Below are positions 43,629 through 54,666 of a stretch of 64,000 nucleotides of DNA, one piece after another. Numbering within the stretch: position 1 is the stretch's first letter; every line of letters starts with the position of its first letter. Under the pieces are notes generated by a model. It was not told the DNA's origin, made no database searches, and saw nothing but the letters and a program-made list of their open reading frames with translations. The translations under genes and the position numbers were made by a program. Source of the stretch: Nonomuraea coxensis DSM 45129 (lineage in GTDB: Bacteria > Actinomycetota > Actinomycetes > Streptosporangiales > Streptosporangiaceae); NCBI RefSeq assembly GCF_019397265.1, contig NZ_CP068985.1:1488001-1552000 (forward strand), given 5' to 3'.

Positions 43629-44672
43629 ATGCTGCCCTGGTCCGCCGAGCTGGCCGGCCGTCTCGACCACCGCGTGATCGACAGCGTCCTGCTGCGCGGC
43701 AACCCCCTGGGCGACCCGCACGAGCGGCCGCTGCTGGTGTACGTCCCGCCCGGCTACGACGACGAGCCCGAGCGCCGCTACCCCTCCCTGTACGTGCTGC
43801 TCGGCTACACCGGCCACGTCGCCATGTGGCTCAACAGGGCGCCGTTCCGGCGGCCGTTCCCCGAGCTGGCCGACGCCATGTTCGCCGCCGGGGAGGCGCC
43901 GCCCGCGATCGTCGTGTACGTCGACGCCTGGACCGCGCTCGGCGGCAGCCAGTACCTCGACTCGCCCGCCACCGGCCGCTACCACTCGTACCTGTGCGAG
44001 GAGGTCGTCCCCTGGGTGGACGCCCACTACCGCACGCTCCCCGGCCGCGACCACCGGGCGGTCACCGGCAAGTCCAGCGGCGGCTACGGCGCCATGGTGA
44101 CCGCCATGCTCGCCCCGCACGTCTTCGGCGCCCTCGCCACCCACGCCGGGGACGCGCTGTTCGAGGTCAGCATGCGGCACGCGTTCCCGGGGCTGGCGCG
44201 GCGGCTGCGCGACATGTACGGCGGCTCCTACGACGCCTTCCTCGCCGACTTCCGCTCCCGGCTGGCGGGCACGCGGGAGGGCGACCTGGAGCTGCTGGAG
44301 ATGTACGCCTACGCGGCGGCGTACTCGGCCGACGAGGACGGCACCGTGCGCATGCCGTTCGACGACACCGGCGCCCCCGTGCCGGAGGTGTGGCGGCGCT
44401 GGCTGGCGCGCGACCCGGTGGTCATGGCGGGCGAGCCCCGGCACGCCGAGGCGCTGCGCTCGATGCGGGCCGTCTGGGTGGACGCCGGCCACCGGGACGA
44501 GTACTTCCTGGACTTCGCCGCGGTCGCGTTCCACCGGGCGGTGCGGGCGGCGGGCGTGCCGGACGAGCGGGTCCACTTCGAGCTGTTCGACGCCGGGCAC
44601 GGCGGCATCGAGTACCGCTACCCGCTCGCCCTGGCGTGGCTCGCCCGGCGGCTGTCGGAGCCGAACGGCTAG
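43629..44672 (+). CDS. Alpha/beta hydrolase, esterase D / enterochelin-esterase type
   Basis: This 347-residue esterase without a signal peptide has VYVPPGYDDEPERRYPSLYV at the N-terminus, nucleophile Ser in GKSSGGYGA, Asp in DAGHRDEYFLD and His in DAGHGGIEYRY. The Lys at the usual first Ser-adjacent position is normal for this branch. A good AAGGAG lies upstream of the ATG. It probably shares a transcript with the amidohydrolase gene. Confidence 0.87.
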   Translation: MLPWSAELAGRLDHRVIDSVLLRGNPLGDPHERPLLVYVPPGYDDEPERRYPSLYVLLGYTGHVAMWLNRAPFRRPFPELADAMFAAGEAPPAIVVYVDAWTALGGSQYLDSPATGRYHSYLCEEVVPWVDAHYRTLPGRDHRAVTGKSSGGYGAMVTAMLAPHVFGALATHAGDALFEVSMRHAFPGLARRLRDMYGGSYDAFLADFRSRLAGTREGDLELLEMYAYAAAYSADEDGTVRMPFDDTGAPVPEVWRRWLARDPVVMAGEPRHAEALRSMRAVWVDAGHRDEYFLDFAAVAFHRAVRAAGVPDERVHFELFDAGHGGIEYRYPLALAWLARRLSEPNG

Positions 44673-44681
44673 GCTGCCCGC

Positions 44682-45374
44682 GTGGACAATGCGGAATTGA
44701 AGGACCAGGTACGCGAACTCCGTGCTCAGGGCCGCTCTCCCAAGGAGATCGCCCGCGCGCTCAAGGTGCCGCCGTCCGTCGTGGCGCCGCTGGTGAGGGA
44801 GATCGCCGCGGAGACCACCACCGGCGGCGTGGCCCCCGACGTGGTCGGCTGCTGGATCAACGTCGGCTGGAGCGCCGGCCTCGGCGTGGACCCCGCGCTC
44901 GGCTGGAGCGACGAGGCGCCCGAGTCGGGCGCCGACGGCATGGTGTGCGTGCTCGTCGCCCGCCGCCACTCCTGGGACCGCATGGAGGTCTCCGGCTACC
45001 TCGCCGACGTGTTCTGCCTCGGCGTGCGCAACGCCATCGGCCCGCAGATCATGGACGACCGGGAGCTGGCGCGCTTCCGCGAGTACTTCTTCGGCGAGTA
45101 CGCGGGCTGGCAGGAGGCGCCGTACGAGCTGGCCAGGCACCTGGTGCTCGGCTCCGTCGACCACGCCCGCGCGCTCGGGTTCGAGCCGCACGAGGACTTC
45201 GCGCCGGTCGCCGACGCGCTCGGCAAGTGGGAGGGCGGCTCGGCGATCACGTTCGGCCGCGACGGCAGGCCGTTCTACCTGGAGCAGCCGGGCGACGACG
45301 CGAACAAGGTGCTGCGGACGCTGCGGCGCACCCTCTCCGACGACGACTTCGACTACGTCACCGGAGGCCGGTGA
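44682..45374 (+). CDS. HTH-containing hypothetical protein, 230 aa
   Basis: The GTG start is close behind the esterase gene. Residues 1-42 form a helix-turn-helix (VRELRAQGRSPKEIARALKV). The remaining 190 residues (CWINVGWSAGLGV, GYLADVFCLGVRNA, GFEPHEDFAPVADAL) recur in actinobacterial proteins but I know no function. The end overlaps the alkB gene on the other strand by 17 bases. Confidence 0.7.
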   Translation: MDNAELKDQVRELRAQGRSPKEIARALKVPPSVVAPLVREIAAETTTGGVAPDVVGCWINVGWSAGLGVDPALGWSDEAPESGADGMVCVLVARRHSWDRMEVSGYLADVFCLGVRNAIGPQIMDDRELARFREYFFGEYAGWQEAPYELARHLVLGSVDHARALGFEPHEDFAPVADALGKWEGGSAITFGRDGRPFYLEQPGDDANKVLRTLRRTLSDDDFDYVTGGR

Positions 45375-46002
45375 CGCGCAGCGTCACGTTGAGCCGGCCG
45401 GAGGCGAGACCGGTGGCCGGGTCGCCGGTGCCGGGGTGGACCTTCGGCACGCCGTGGTAGGCGAGCCGCGACGGCCCGCCGAACACGAACAGGTCGCCCG
45501 AGGCCAGCTCCACGTCCGTGTACGGCTTGCCGCGCGTCTCGGTGTTGCCGAACCGGAACAGGCACGTGTCGCCGATGCTCAGCGAGACCACCGGGGCGGG
45601 CGACCTCTCGTCCTTGTCCTGGTGCATGCCCATCCGGGCCTCGGCGTCGTAGAAGTTGACCAGCGCGGTGTCGGGGGCGTAGTCGTCGGCCGGGCCGCCG
45701 TACGCCTCGGCGACCGCGCGGCGGCCCAGGTCGGCGAGCCAGCCGGGGAAGTCGGCGACCTTGCGGCCGTTGACGTCGTGAGCGAGCCGCGTGTAGCGGT
45801 AGGGCTGCCAGTGCCAGCCCACGCACACCGTCCGCACCGACATCACGCCGCCCCCGGGCAGCCGGGTGCGCCGCATCGGCACCGGCCCCGTGGCCCACGC
45901 GCGGCAGGCTTGGACGAGGTGGCGCTGCTCGTCCATCGACAACCAGCCAGGAACGTGGACCGCGCCCGGCGCGATCTCCCTCATCGGCAGCGGGATCATC
46001 AT
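45358..46002 (-). CDS. alkB: AlkB-type 2-oxoglutarate/Fe(II)-dependent DNA repair dioxygenase
   Basis: This 214-residue enzyme reverses alkyl lesions such as 1-methyladenine in DNA. The iron ligands are His and Asp in MHQDKDE and a later His in YHGVPKVHPG; the 2-oxoglutarate-binding signature RLNVTLR is near the C-terminus. The start at the tandem ATG (46002) fits the family N-terminus. Expression signals were not identified. Confidence 0.92.
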   Translation of the reverse strand: MMIPLPMREIAPGAVHVPGWLSMDEQRHLVQACRAWATGPVPMRRTRLPGGGVMSVRTVCVGWHWQPYRYTRLAHDVNGRKVADFPGWLADLGRRAVAEAYGGPADDYAPDTALVNFYDAEARMGMHQDKDERSPAPVVSLSIGDTCLFRFGNTETRGKPYTDVELASGDLFVFGGPSRLAYHGVPKVHPGTGDPATGLASGRLNVTLRVTGLR

Positions 46003-46051
46003 CACCCAGCCTTCCTCGACCGTGCCCTGCCTCCGCGCGGGTGAGCCGGGT

Positions 46052-46603
46052 CTACTTCGCGGGCTCGTAGTGCATCCCGGTGATGCCGCAGCCGAACGGC
46101 CGGGCCGAGACCAGGCGCAGCTCCCGGCGGCCGGGGAAGACCGGCATCCCGCCACCGATCGCGGTCGGGTTGACGAGCAGATGGTACTCGTCGATGAGAT
46201 CGGCCCCGGCCAGGCTCGCGACGAGCGTGCCGCCCCCGTACACGACGAGGTCGCCGCCCGGCCGGGCCTTGAGCTCGCTGATCGTCTCGGCCAGGTCACC
46301 GCCGGCGACGGTCGCGTTCTCCCACGGCGACTCCTTGAGCGTGCGGGAGATCACGGTCTTGGGGGTGCGGTTCATCCAGTCGATCGACTCCTTGTCCTCG
46401 CCGGGCGGCCCGGCGGCCCACGCCGGGATGAAGCCCTCGGCGAGCCTGCGGCCGAGCACGATGCCGTCGACGTTCGCGGTGAGCGCGTTGACGTACTCGT
46501 TGAGGTCGTCGGTCCAGGGGTAGGCCAGCCAGTCCAGCTCGCCGTTCGGGCCGGCCATGTAGCCGTCGGCGCTGACCTGGACCTGGAGCAGCAGTTTGCG
46601 CAT
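46052..46603 (-). CDS. Dihydrofolate reductase-like (RibD C-terminal domain) protein
   Basis: This 183-residue NADPH-binding reductase starts MRKLLLQVQVSADGYMAGPN after AGGAGA. The DHFR-like fold is recognisable in GIVLGRRLAEGF and the nucleotide loop VVYGGGTLVASL, followed by LLVNPTAIGGGMPVF. The family is widespread in actinobacteria with unassigned substrates. Confidence 0.88.
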   Translation of the reverse strand: MRKLLLQVQVSADGYMAGPNGELDWLAYPWTDDLNEYVNALTANVDGIVLGRRLAEGFIPAWAAGPPGEDKESIDWMNRTPKTVISRTLKESPWENATVAGGDLAETISELKARPGGDLVVYGGGTLVASLAGADLIDEYHLLVNPTAIGGGMPVFPGRRELRLVSARPFGCGITGMHYEPAK

Positions 46604-46691
46604 GGGGTATGTGTCTCCTTCTGTGCCGTCATCGATGGACACCACCCTGCCGGACCGACCTTACGATCCCCTTCCCACACCCTTCAGACCG

Positions 46692-47321
46692 TCAGCGGAC
46701 CCGCAGCCAGACATGCCCCTTGCCCCGGTCGCGGGTCAGCTCGACCTTCCAGCAGCCGCGCTCGGGAAAGACGAAACCCGTGCCCCACTCCTGCCCGGGA
46801 CGCCGCCAGTTCGACCCGCCGTGCTCCTCGGGCCCCCAGGCGAGCCGGGCGCGGGCGCCGTCCGGCAGCGTCGCCTCGACCTTGCGCAGCGGCCCGTCCC
46901 CGGTCATCCGCCACACGATCTTGACTTCCACGCCGCGCCGCACCGGCACCTCACCGAACAGCAGCCCCCACAACTCCACCCCCTCGCCCGTGCCCCGCAC
47001 CTCGGGAAACCCGCCCTCCCGCGACACCGCCGCCGTCCCACGGCACTCGCTCCCGTCAATGGTCACCACCGGCACGGGACTCTCGGTCCCGTCGGCACCG
47101 GTCGCGCCGGCCGTGCTCGCGACGCCAGTCCGCGTGTCACCGCTCGCCGGACTGCTCGCCCCCGGACTGCTCGCCCCCGGACTGCTCGCCCCCGGAGTGC
47201 CCGCCGCCGGAGTGCCCGTCGCCCCCGGCGTGCCCGCCACTCCACGCTCCCCACCATCACCGGCGCCGCAACCGACCGCCACCGCCAGCACCGCCACGAA
47301 CGGCACCACCATCCACCTCAT
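46692..47321 (-). CDS. Putative lipoprotein with Ser/Pro-rich repeat linker
   Basis: This 209-residue protein has a lipoprotein signal (VLAVAVGC, Cys18), a low-complexity linker rich in Gly, Ala, Ser and Pro that includes three GASSP repeats, and a C-terminal beta-rich domain ending in FPERGCWKVELTRDRGKGHV. The last domain resembles small extracellular beta-sandwich domains of actinobacterial lipoproteins. Function unknown. Confidence 0.75.
   Translation of the reverse strand: MRWMVVPFVAVLAVAVGCGAGDGGERGVAGTPGATGTPAAGTPGASSPGASSPGASSPASGDTRTGVASTAGATGADGTESPVPVVTIDGSECRGTAAVSREGGFPEVRGTGEGVELWGLLFGEVPVRRGVEVKIVWRMTGDGPLRKVEATLPDGARARLAWGPEEHGGSNWRRPGQEWGTGFVFPERGCWKVELTRDRGKGHVWLRVR
47154..47198. 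repeat. Three tandem 15-bp coding repeats
   Basis: Three near-identical copies of gctcgcccccggact encode the GASSP units of the lipoprotein linker. The last copy differs only near its end. Slippage could change copy number in frame. Confidence 0.85.
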
Positions 47322-47429
47322 CGATCATCCTCCTCACCCCCTCTACACCGCCCGCCGGCGCAAGGTTCCGAGATCCACGCCGATGACTTCCCGCCGCCCT
47401 TCAGGTCAGCACATCCGAGGAGGACACAT

Positions 47430-48074
47430 ATGAACGGCGAACGGGAACGGGTCCTGACAGCGGGCGTGGCCCTGCTGGAACGGGCGATCGACTACACACT
47501 CGGCAGTCTGCGCGTCGTGACCCCGCCCATGCTCTGCCGCGCGACCCCGTGCGCCGGCTGGACCCTGGAACGGCTCCTGGCCCACGTCACCGACTCTCTC
47601 CGCACCCTGAACGACGCCGCCACCGGCACCGTCACCCTCGGCACGAAGGCCCTCGACCACCTGCGCACCGCCCGGCGGCTCACCCGCCGGGGCAACCCGG
47701 CCCTGCTCGTACGGGACGACGCCACCGAACTCCTCGGCACCTGGGCCGCCACGCTCACCGGCGAGCTGGTCACGATCGGCGACCGCCACCTGACCAGCCC
47801 CATGGTGGCCGCCGTCGGCGCGATCGAGATCGCCGTGCACGGCTGGGACATCGCCACCGCCTGCGGCGAGCCCCGCCCCATCCCGCCCCTGCTGGCGGAC
47901 GAGCTGCTGGACCTGGCCCACCTGTTCGTGACGCCCGCCGACCGGCCGCACCGGTTCGCCGCGCCGCGCCCCGTTCCCGTGGCCGCGCCCGCCGACGACC
48001 GCCTCCTGGCCTACCTGGGCCGCGACCCGGCTGCCGCCGGGCGGCGACCCTGCCCGAACGGCCACTCCACCTGA
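47430..48074 (+). CDS. Maleylpyruvate isomerase/TIGR03086-type DinB-fold protein
   Basis: This 214-residue protein starts at an ATG after GAGGAGGA. It has the metal-binding four-helix pattern of mycothiol-dependent maleylpyruvate isomerase relatives: PCAGWTLERLLAHVTDSL with the first His, and IEIAVHGWDIATACG with the paired His. The family includes mycothiol-dependent enzymes; the substrate is unknown. Confidence 0.85.
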   Translation: MNGERERVLTAGVALLERAIDYTLGSLRVVTPPMLCRATPCAGWTLERLLAHVTDSLRTLNDAATGTVTLGTKALDHLRTARRLTRRGNPALLVRDDATELLGTWAATLTGELVTIGDRHLTSPMVAAVGAIEIAVHGWDIATACGEPRPIPPLLADELLDLAHLFVTPADRPHRFAAPRPVPVAAPADDRLLAYLGRDPAAAGRRPCPNGHST

Positions 48075-48380
48075 CCCGGTCCCACGCGCCGCGCGCCGAC
48101 GCCGTACGATCGCCGTGTACGACAAGACAGGCGACCCCGTGAGCGATCCCGCGAAACCGGCTCCTGGCCGGTCAATCGGATGAGAAGATCGTAAGCGGGC
48201 ACACACCCATCGTTCGGGGCCGAGACACGTCCGGCCGGTCCGGCGGCGGCGAGGGGCACGCGAGCGCCGGATCCAGGCCGACCAGCGTGGTGGCGACGAC
48301 CGTTCTTCGTGCGGCCGTCGCCACCACTCCCGTCTTCTGCTGGTCTCAACCTTTGGGGACGCCGCGCCGCGCCGCTCGGC
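48075..48380. other. Intergenic region without gene
   Basis: These 306 bases between convergent genes contain no supported ORF. The only structure seen is the long hairpin at 48287-48327. Confidence 0.6.
48287..48327. terminator. Long hairpin between convergent genes, possible bidirectional terminator
   Basis: A perfect 12-base stem (gtggtggcgacg / cgtcgccaccac) encloses a 17-base loop. There is no T-run, so a rho-independent role is uncertain, but its position between two converging genes fits transcript ending. Confidence 0.5.
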
Positions 48381-50237
<1,857 letters not shown>

Positions 50238-50357
50238 GCGGCTACCTTACGTGTTCGGCGGTGGACGGTCGGTCAAGTTCGCGGAGGGCGAGCGGGAGCC
50301 CCCGGTGAGGAACCACCAGCCCGGCGCGGCGCCGACGGCACCACTCGCGGGCGGTCG

Positions 50358-51557
50358 TCAGGAGGCCGGGGCGCCGCCGACGTTCCCTTGCCGATCGTAG
50401 GCCACGAGCGCCAGGGCTCCGGCCGCGCAGGCCGCCGCCACCGCCCCCATGACCGCAGGGAATCCGGCGACCTCCGCGATCCCGGCCGCCGCCAGCGGCG
50501 CGACCGCCTTGGCCACGGTGATGGGCAGCGCCAGCGCGCCGCTCAGCGAGGCGTACGCGGCCGTGCCGTACCGGTCGGCGACGAGCGCGGGCCGCGCGAT
50601 CGTGGCCACCCCGAACCCCAGCCCGAACAGGACCACCGCCGCCACGGCCCCGCCCGTGCTGCGCCCGGCCAGCGGCAGCAGCACCGCCGCGAGCCCCTGC
50701 AGCCCGAACATCGCCGCCGTGATCAGCGCCACCCGCCAGCGGGCCTGCAGCCCCGTGGTGACCAGCCGGCCGGTGACCGACAGCACGCCGAGCAGCCCGG
50801 CGACGCTCGCCGCGAACACAGGAGGGTGCCCGAGCGCGATCAGGTACGTCACCAGCAGCACCCCCATGACCGACACCGCCCCGGTCTGGGCGAGGAACCC
50901 GGCCGCGAGCAGCCAGAAGGGCCGCTCCCGCAGCGCCCCGGCGACGATCGCGCCCCGGTCCGCCCGCGCCGGCCCCGGCCGGTCGCGCACCGTGAGGGCG
51001 TGCAGCGGCACGGCGGTCAGGGCGTAGCCGGCGGCGAGCACCACCAGGGCCTGCCGCCAGCCGTACCGGTCCGTGAGGAGCCCGGTCAGCGGCAGGAAGA
51101 CGCTGGAGGCGAACCCGGCGACCACGGTGACCGTGAGCAGCGCCCGTGCCCGCCGCACCGGGTCGAAGCACGCGACGATCACCGCGAACGCGGCCTCGTA
51201 CAGCACCGCCGCCGACGCGAGGCCCAGCACCGCGCACACGGCGTACAGTTCGGCGACGGAGCGCACCTGCGACCAGGCCAGCACCGCCGCCGCGCCCAGC
51301 AGCGACCCGCCCGTCATCAGGCCGCGCCCGCCGCGCCGGTCCAGCAGGCGTCCGACGGCGGGCGCCGCCACCCCCGAGACCAGGACCGACAGCGTGATCG
51401 CCCCGGTCAGGGCGGTGACCCCGGCGTCCAGGTCCCGCGCCATCGGCGGGATGAACACCGAGAAGGCGTAGTAGAGCACGCCGTAGCCGGCGGTCTGGGT
51501 GATCGCGAGCGCGGCCACCATGCGGGCCCGCGCTCCCGGGCGAAGGTCGTCGATCAC
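50358..51557 (-). CDS. Major facilitator superfamily transporter, 12 TM
   Basis: This 399-residue membrane protein has about twelve hydrophobic segments. The cytoplasmic loop between segments 2 and 3 carries the MFS signature as GRLLDRRGGRG. It resembles the monocarboxylate/YbfB-like branch (YYAFSVFIPPMARDL). The substrate is unknown. It is divergent from the SDR gene by 35 bases. Confidence 0.88.
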   Translation of the reverse strand: MIDDLRPGARARMVAALAITQTAGYGVLYYAFSVFIPPMARDLDAGVTALTGAITLSVLVSGVAAPAVGRLLDRRGGRGLMTGGSLLGAAAVLAWSQVRSVAELYAVCAVLGLASAAVLYEAAFAVIVACFDPVRRARALLTVTVVAGFASSVFLPLTGLLTDRYGWRQALVVLAAGYALTAVPLHALTVRDRPGPARADRGAIVAGALRERPFWLLAAGFLAQTGAVSVMGVLLVTYLIALGHPPVFAASVAGLLGVLSVTGRLVTTGLQARWRVALITAAMFGLQGLAAVLLPLAGRSTGGAVAAVVLFGLGFGVATIARPALVADRYGTAAYASLSGALALPITVAKAVAPLAAAGIAEVAGFPAVMGAVAAACAAGALALVAYDRQGNVGGAPAS

Positions 51558-51592
51558 TCGGTCGAGCCTATCCCCGTGGGTAGCGTTGGATC

Positions 51593-52357
51593 ATGACTCC
51601 CTCTTACGTGGTGACCGGTGGCGGGCGTGGCATCGGGCGGGCGGTGACCGATCGGCTGCTGGCCGGCGGCGGGACGGTCGTCGTGGTCGAGCGTGACGCC
51701 GCCGTCCTGGACGCCCTCGACGGGGCCGGTGTCGTGGCGGTGGCCGGCGACGCGGCGGACGAGCAGGTGGCCGCGCGGGCCGCCGCCCTCGCCCAGGAAC
51801 GCGGCCCGCTGCGCGGCTGGGTCAACAACGCGGCCGTCTTCCGCGACGCCTCCGTGCACGCCTCGCCGATCTCCGAGGTCAGGGCGCTGATCGCGGCCAA
51901 CCTGGATCTGGCCGTGGTCGGCTGCGCCACCGCCGTCCGGGCCTTCCTCGCCGCCGGCGGGCCGGGCGCGATCGTCAACGTCACCTCCCATCAGGCGACC
52001 CGCGCGGTGCCCGGCGGGCTGCCGTACGCGACGGCCAAGGCCGCCGTCGAGGGGCTGACCAGGTCGCTGGCCGTCGAGTACGGCCGGCGCGGCATCCGGG
52101 TCAACGCCGTCGCCCCGGGCACGGTGGCGACCGAGCGGTACCTGGCGTTCCTGGACGGGCTGGGGGAGGGGGAGGCGGCGGCCGTGGAGCAGCAGCTCGC
52201 GGTGCTGCACCCTCTGGGGCGGGTGGCGGAGCCCGCCGAGGTGGCGGCGGTCGTGGCGTACCTGCTGTCGGACGACGCGGCGTTCGTCAACGGCGCGACG
52301 GTGCCCGTGGACGGCGGGCGTACGGTGCTCGGGCTCGACCCGGAAGCGCGGGAATGA
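51593..52357 (+). CDS. Short-chain dehydrogenase/reductase
   Basis: This 254-residue classical SDR has the cofactor loop TGGGRGIG, the NNAA motif in WVNNAAVF, catalytic Ser in VNVTSHQA and the YxxxK pair in YATAK, then the usual end DGGRTV. It is a NAD(P)-dependent oxidoreductase; substrate unknown. Confidence 0.92.
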   Translation: MTPSYVVTGGGRGIGRAVTDRLLAGGGTVVVVERDAAVLDALDGAGVVAVAGDAADEQVAARAAALAQERGPLRGWVNNAAVFRDASVHASPISEVRALIAANLDLAVVGCATAVRAFLAAGGPGAIVNVTSHQATRAVPGGLPYATAKAAVEGLTRSLAVEYGRRGIRVNAVAPGTVATERYLAFLDGLGEGEAAAVEQQLAVLHPLGRVAEPAEVAAVVAYLLSDDAAFVNGATVPVDGGRTVLGLDPEARE

Positions 52358-52470
52358 AAACCGTTGCCACCTGGTTGAGCGGGGCATGCGCAAGAACCGG
52401 CCGGGGCCGCGTCCTCGACTCCGCCGGCCGCGTCGAGCGCTTCAACCAGCGTTACGGCAAGAAGTGATCA
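52358..52470 (+). other. Possible 3' gene remnant after SDR
   Basis: A short frame ending at 52465-52467 reads GRGRVLDSAGRVERFNQRYG before a stop. It looks like the tail of a gene with no start or body, possibly a fragment left by deletion. Not recognised; low confidence. Confidence 0.25.
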
Positions 52471-52493
52471 AGGCCCGCCCAAGAGGCGGGCTT
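52471..52493 (+). terminator. Hairpin, probable terminator
   Basis: A 7-base GC stem (gcccgcc / ggcgggc), extendable to nine pairs, with a 5-base loop follows the stop at 52467. Only two T residues follow, so strength is unclear. Confidence 0.5.
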
Positions 52494-52553
52494 GCCGGAA
52501 CCCGCGGCGGGTAAAAGTTCTCCACCGGCGTGACAGCATCAGTGGTGGAGCGA

Positions 52554-52793
52554 ATGGGTCTCTCTGGAAGGGAACGCCGCATACTCGCCCAGATTGAGCA
52601 GGCCCTGGAGCGAGAGGATCCAGAGCTGGCCCGGCGGGTCGCGGCCATCAACAGGATCGAGGCGGTCGGCGGCCTGCCGGGACGGCCCTACGGCGACCGG
52701 GCGCGCCTGTGGGCGCTGGCCCACGGATGGGTGATCCTCGCGGCGGGCGCGCTGGTGATGGTGTTACTGCTGGTAGCGGTCCTCACCACCTGA
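52554..52793 (+). CDS. DUF3040 domain membrane protein
   Basis: This 79-residue protein follows the DUF3040 pattern: MGLSGRERRILAQIEQALER, DPELARRV, then a single membrane helix (VILAAGALVMVLLLVAVL). I chose the ATG at 52554, which gives the standard family start after GGTGGAG; an upstream GTG is possible. Function unknown. Its end overlaps the DUF6343 gene by 30 bases. Confidence 0.82.
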   Translation: MGLSGRERRILAQIEQALEREDPELARRVAAINRIEAVGGLPGRPYGDRARLWALAHGWVILAAGALVMVLLLVAVLTT

Positions 52794-53075
52794 ACGGGGC
52801 CGGCTCCCGGGACGGGGTCGGCTCCCCGGGCGGCCCTGGCCGCTCGACCGGCGGTGCCGGATCACCAGCAGGTCCACGGCGGCGACGACCGCCACGACCG
52901 CCGCGATGGCCGCCTCCCAGCGCCAGACCTCCTCGCCCGTGCTCATGGCGCGGATCACGAAGAACACCGCCGCGGCGACGCCGAGCACCAGCGCCACCAT
53001 CGACAGGACCCGCCGCGCCCCCAGCGGGCTGCGCGCGGTCGTCGGCTCCGTGCCCGTACGGTCACGTAGCCACAT
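52764..53075 (-). CDS. DUF6343-like small membrane protein
   Basis: This 103-residue protein starts MWLRDRTGTEPTTARSPLGA, the typical beginning of DUF6343 proteins, after AAGGGGA. Two membrane helices follow (VLSMVALVLGVAAAVFFVI and a second at about 53-70), then an Arg/Gly/Ser-rich tail. Function unknown. Confidence 0.72.
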   Translation of the reverse strand: MWLRDRTGTEPTTARSPLGARRVLSMVALVLGVAAAVFFVIRAMSTGEEVWRWEAAIAAVVAVVAAVDLLVIRHRRSSGQGRPGSRPRPGSRPRSGGEDRYQQ

Positions 53076-53101
53076 GATCGTCCCCTTTCCATGGGAGGTC
53101 G

Positions 53102-53809
53102 TCAGGCCAGGCAGCGCAGCGCGCTGGCCAGGCGCGGGTCGAGCTCGTAGGAGGCGGGCAGCCGGCCCACCGTCGCCGCCACGAACTCCGGGTACGGCAG
53201 CGTCGCCGTCACCCCGTCGAGCGCCACCCAGATCTGCTCGGCCGTCTGCTCGACCTGCACCTTCGACTCGCTCTCCGCCAGCGCGAACCGGCCGACCGCG
53301 ACCCGCCACAACGTCCGGTCGTCGGCCTCGTCCGCCCCGACCGGGGCTTCGACGTCGTCGGCGTGGGTGGCGTACTCGGAGTCGTAGTGGAACGCCTGCC
53401 GCCCGTTGGGGTAGGGCCCGGCCATCGTCTCCAGTACGGCGTCCGGTCCCAGCTCGCGCATGCGCCGCCGGGTGTCGCCGTTCTTCTCGCGCCACTCCCG
53501 CAGCACGTCCTCGACCGGCAGGTCGCGGCGCTGCCGTACGCACCACTCGTTGAAGTCCTCGTAGCCGCTGATGCCTTCGGCGGACATCAGGCTCATCAGC
53601 TCCGGCACGGTGCCGTCGAGCACCGCGTGGTTGTACATCTCCTCGCCCGCCAGATGGGCCAGCACGTCGCGGACGGTCCAGCCCGAGCAGTGGGACGGCC
53701 GCAGCCAGCCGTCGCCGTCCAGGCCGGTGAAGAACCGGTCCAGCCTGGCCGCCTCGGCGTCGAAGATGTCGAACGGGTCGAAGTCGCGCAGCGGGTCGTC
53801 CTCAGCCAT
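53102..53809 (-). CDS. Maleylpyruvate isomerase N-terminal (DinB-fold) family protein
   Basis: This 235-residue protein has the family pattern HCSGWTVRDVLAHLAGEEMY with the first metal His, and DSEYATHADDVEAPVG where the second His occurs. It lacks a clear SCP2 domain but has a C-terminal extension. Likely a mycothiol-dependent or related enzyme; substrate unknown. Confidence 0.82.
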   Translation of the reverse strand: MAEDDPLRDFDPFDIFDAEAARLDRFFTGLDGDGWLRPSHCSGWTVRDVLAHLAGEEMYNHAVLDGTVPELMSLMSAEGISGYEDFNEWCVRQRRDLPVEDVLREWREKNGDTRRRMRELGPDAVLETMAGPYPNGRQAFHYDSEYATHADDVEAPVGADEADDRTLWRVAVGRFALAESESKVQVEQTAEQIWVALDGVTATLPYPEFVAATVGRLPASYELDPRLASALRCLA

Positions 53810-53840
53810 ACTCCGGACGCTACCCCTGATGTCCCGCCTT

Positions 53841-54563
53841 TCACGGACTCCTGCTGATCAAGGGCCCGGCGGCCGCCCTGGCCTCCTGGTATTCGCCGGC
53901 GCACGAGGGCGCCCGTTCGGCGGGCACCCAGCCGCCCTTGGCGATGGCGGCGTTCGCCGCCGGATCGGCGCCGTAGAGGAGGCAGGCGAACGTGGCGGAC
54001 TCCTCCTCCCCGGCCAGGTGGCCGAGCCCGGCGTGCCCGGCGGCGAGCAGGTGGCGGGCCTCGGCGGCGGGGACCGCCTGCCCCGGCCGGTCGGCGGCCA
54101 GCGTGAGCGCGGCGAGCGTGTCGGCCTGGCCCTCGGGGTCCTCCAGGCCGCCCAGCGTGCCGAGGGCGTGGCCCAGCTCGTGATGGAAGAACGCGGTCAG
54201 CGCGGCGTCGAGACGGCGGTCCGCGGCGCGGGCGTCGGCCTCCTCGGTCTCGGAGATGCCGGTCAGCGTGCGGTCCATCCGGTCGACCATGGAGTAGCAG
54301 ATCGTGATGCGGCTCTCCTGGGCGTCCCAGGCGGCGGACCGCCCGTCGCAGTCGCGGGCCACGACCTCGACCGCGCGCGGCAGCCTGATCTTCGTACGCA
54401 GCGCGTCGCTCTCCTTGAGCAGCCGGCGGGCCTGCTCCGCCCGCTCCGAGCCGGCGGGCTCGAACCGCACGGCGGGAGGCGAGGCGGCCGGAGGGGACGG
54501 CGTGGGGGCCGCTCCCAGTGCGCTCGCCATGCTCAGGGCCAGGGCGGCGAGGGGATGCGGCAT
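53841..54563 (-). CDS. Secreted DUF4344-type zinc metallopeptidase-like protein
   Basis: This 240-residue protein has a signal peptide (PLAALALSMASALGA) and the zinc site HELGHAL with a downstream Glu in EGQADTLAAL, the DUF4344 arrangement. The start is the ATG at 54563, preceded by GGAAGGAG; the upstream frame extension lacks support. A perfect 16-base palindrome lies 52 bases upstream. Confidence 0.85.
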   Translation of the reverse strand: MPHPLAALALSMASALGAAPTPSPPAASPPAVRFEPAGSERAEQARRLLKESDALRTKIRLPRAVEVVARDCDGRSAAWDAQESRITICYSMVDRMDRTLTGISETEEADARAADRRLDAALTAFFHHELGHALGTLGGLEDPEGQADTLAALTLAADRPGQAVPAAEARHLLAAGHAGLGHLAGEEESATFACLLYGADPAANAAIAKGGWVPAERAPSCAGEYQEARAAAGPLISRSP

Positions 54564-54614
54564 ACGGGGGCTCCTTCCGTCGGGAGGTCGCGGGGGGGTG
54601 CGACCTACCATGCG

Positions 54615-54630
54615 GCGATCACGTGATCGC
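54615..54630. promoter_or_regulatory. Perfect palindrome upstream of DUF4344 gene
   Basis: The 16-mer gcgatcacgtgatcgc is fully self-complementary and lies 52 bases before the start at 54563. Its core halves GATCACG and CGTGATC recur, split by 17 bases, before the PfkB gene. Confidence 0.55.
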
Positions 54631-54666
54631 TAAACCCCTGCCCGGGTAAAACCTCGTGAAAAGCCG

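Noticed and set aside
47154..47198. CRISPR or satellite repeat
   Set aside because: The 15-base units have no spacers and encode an in-frame GASSP linker.
50238..50357. Gene between recQ and the MFS transporter
   Set aside because: Only shadow frames are present in these 120 bases.
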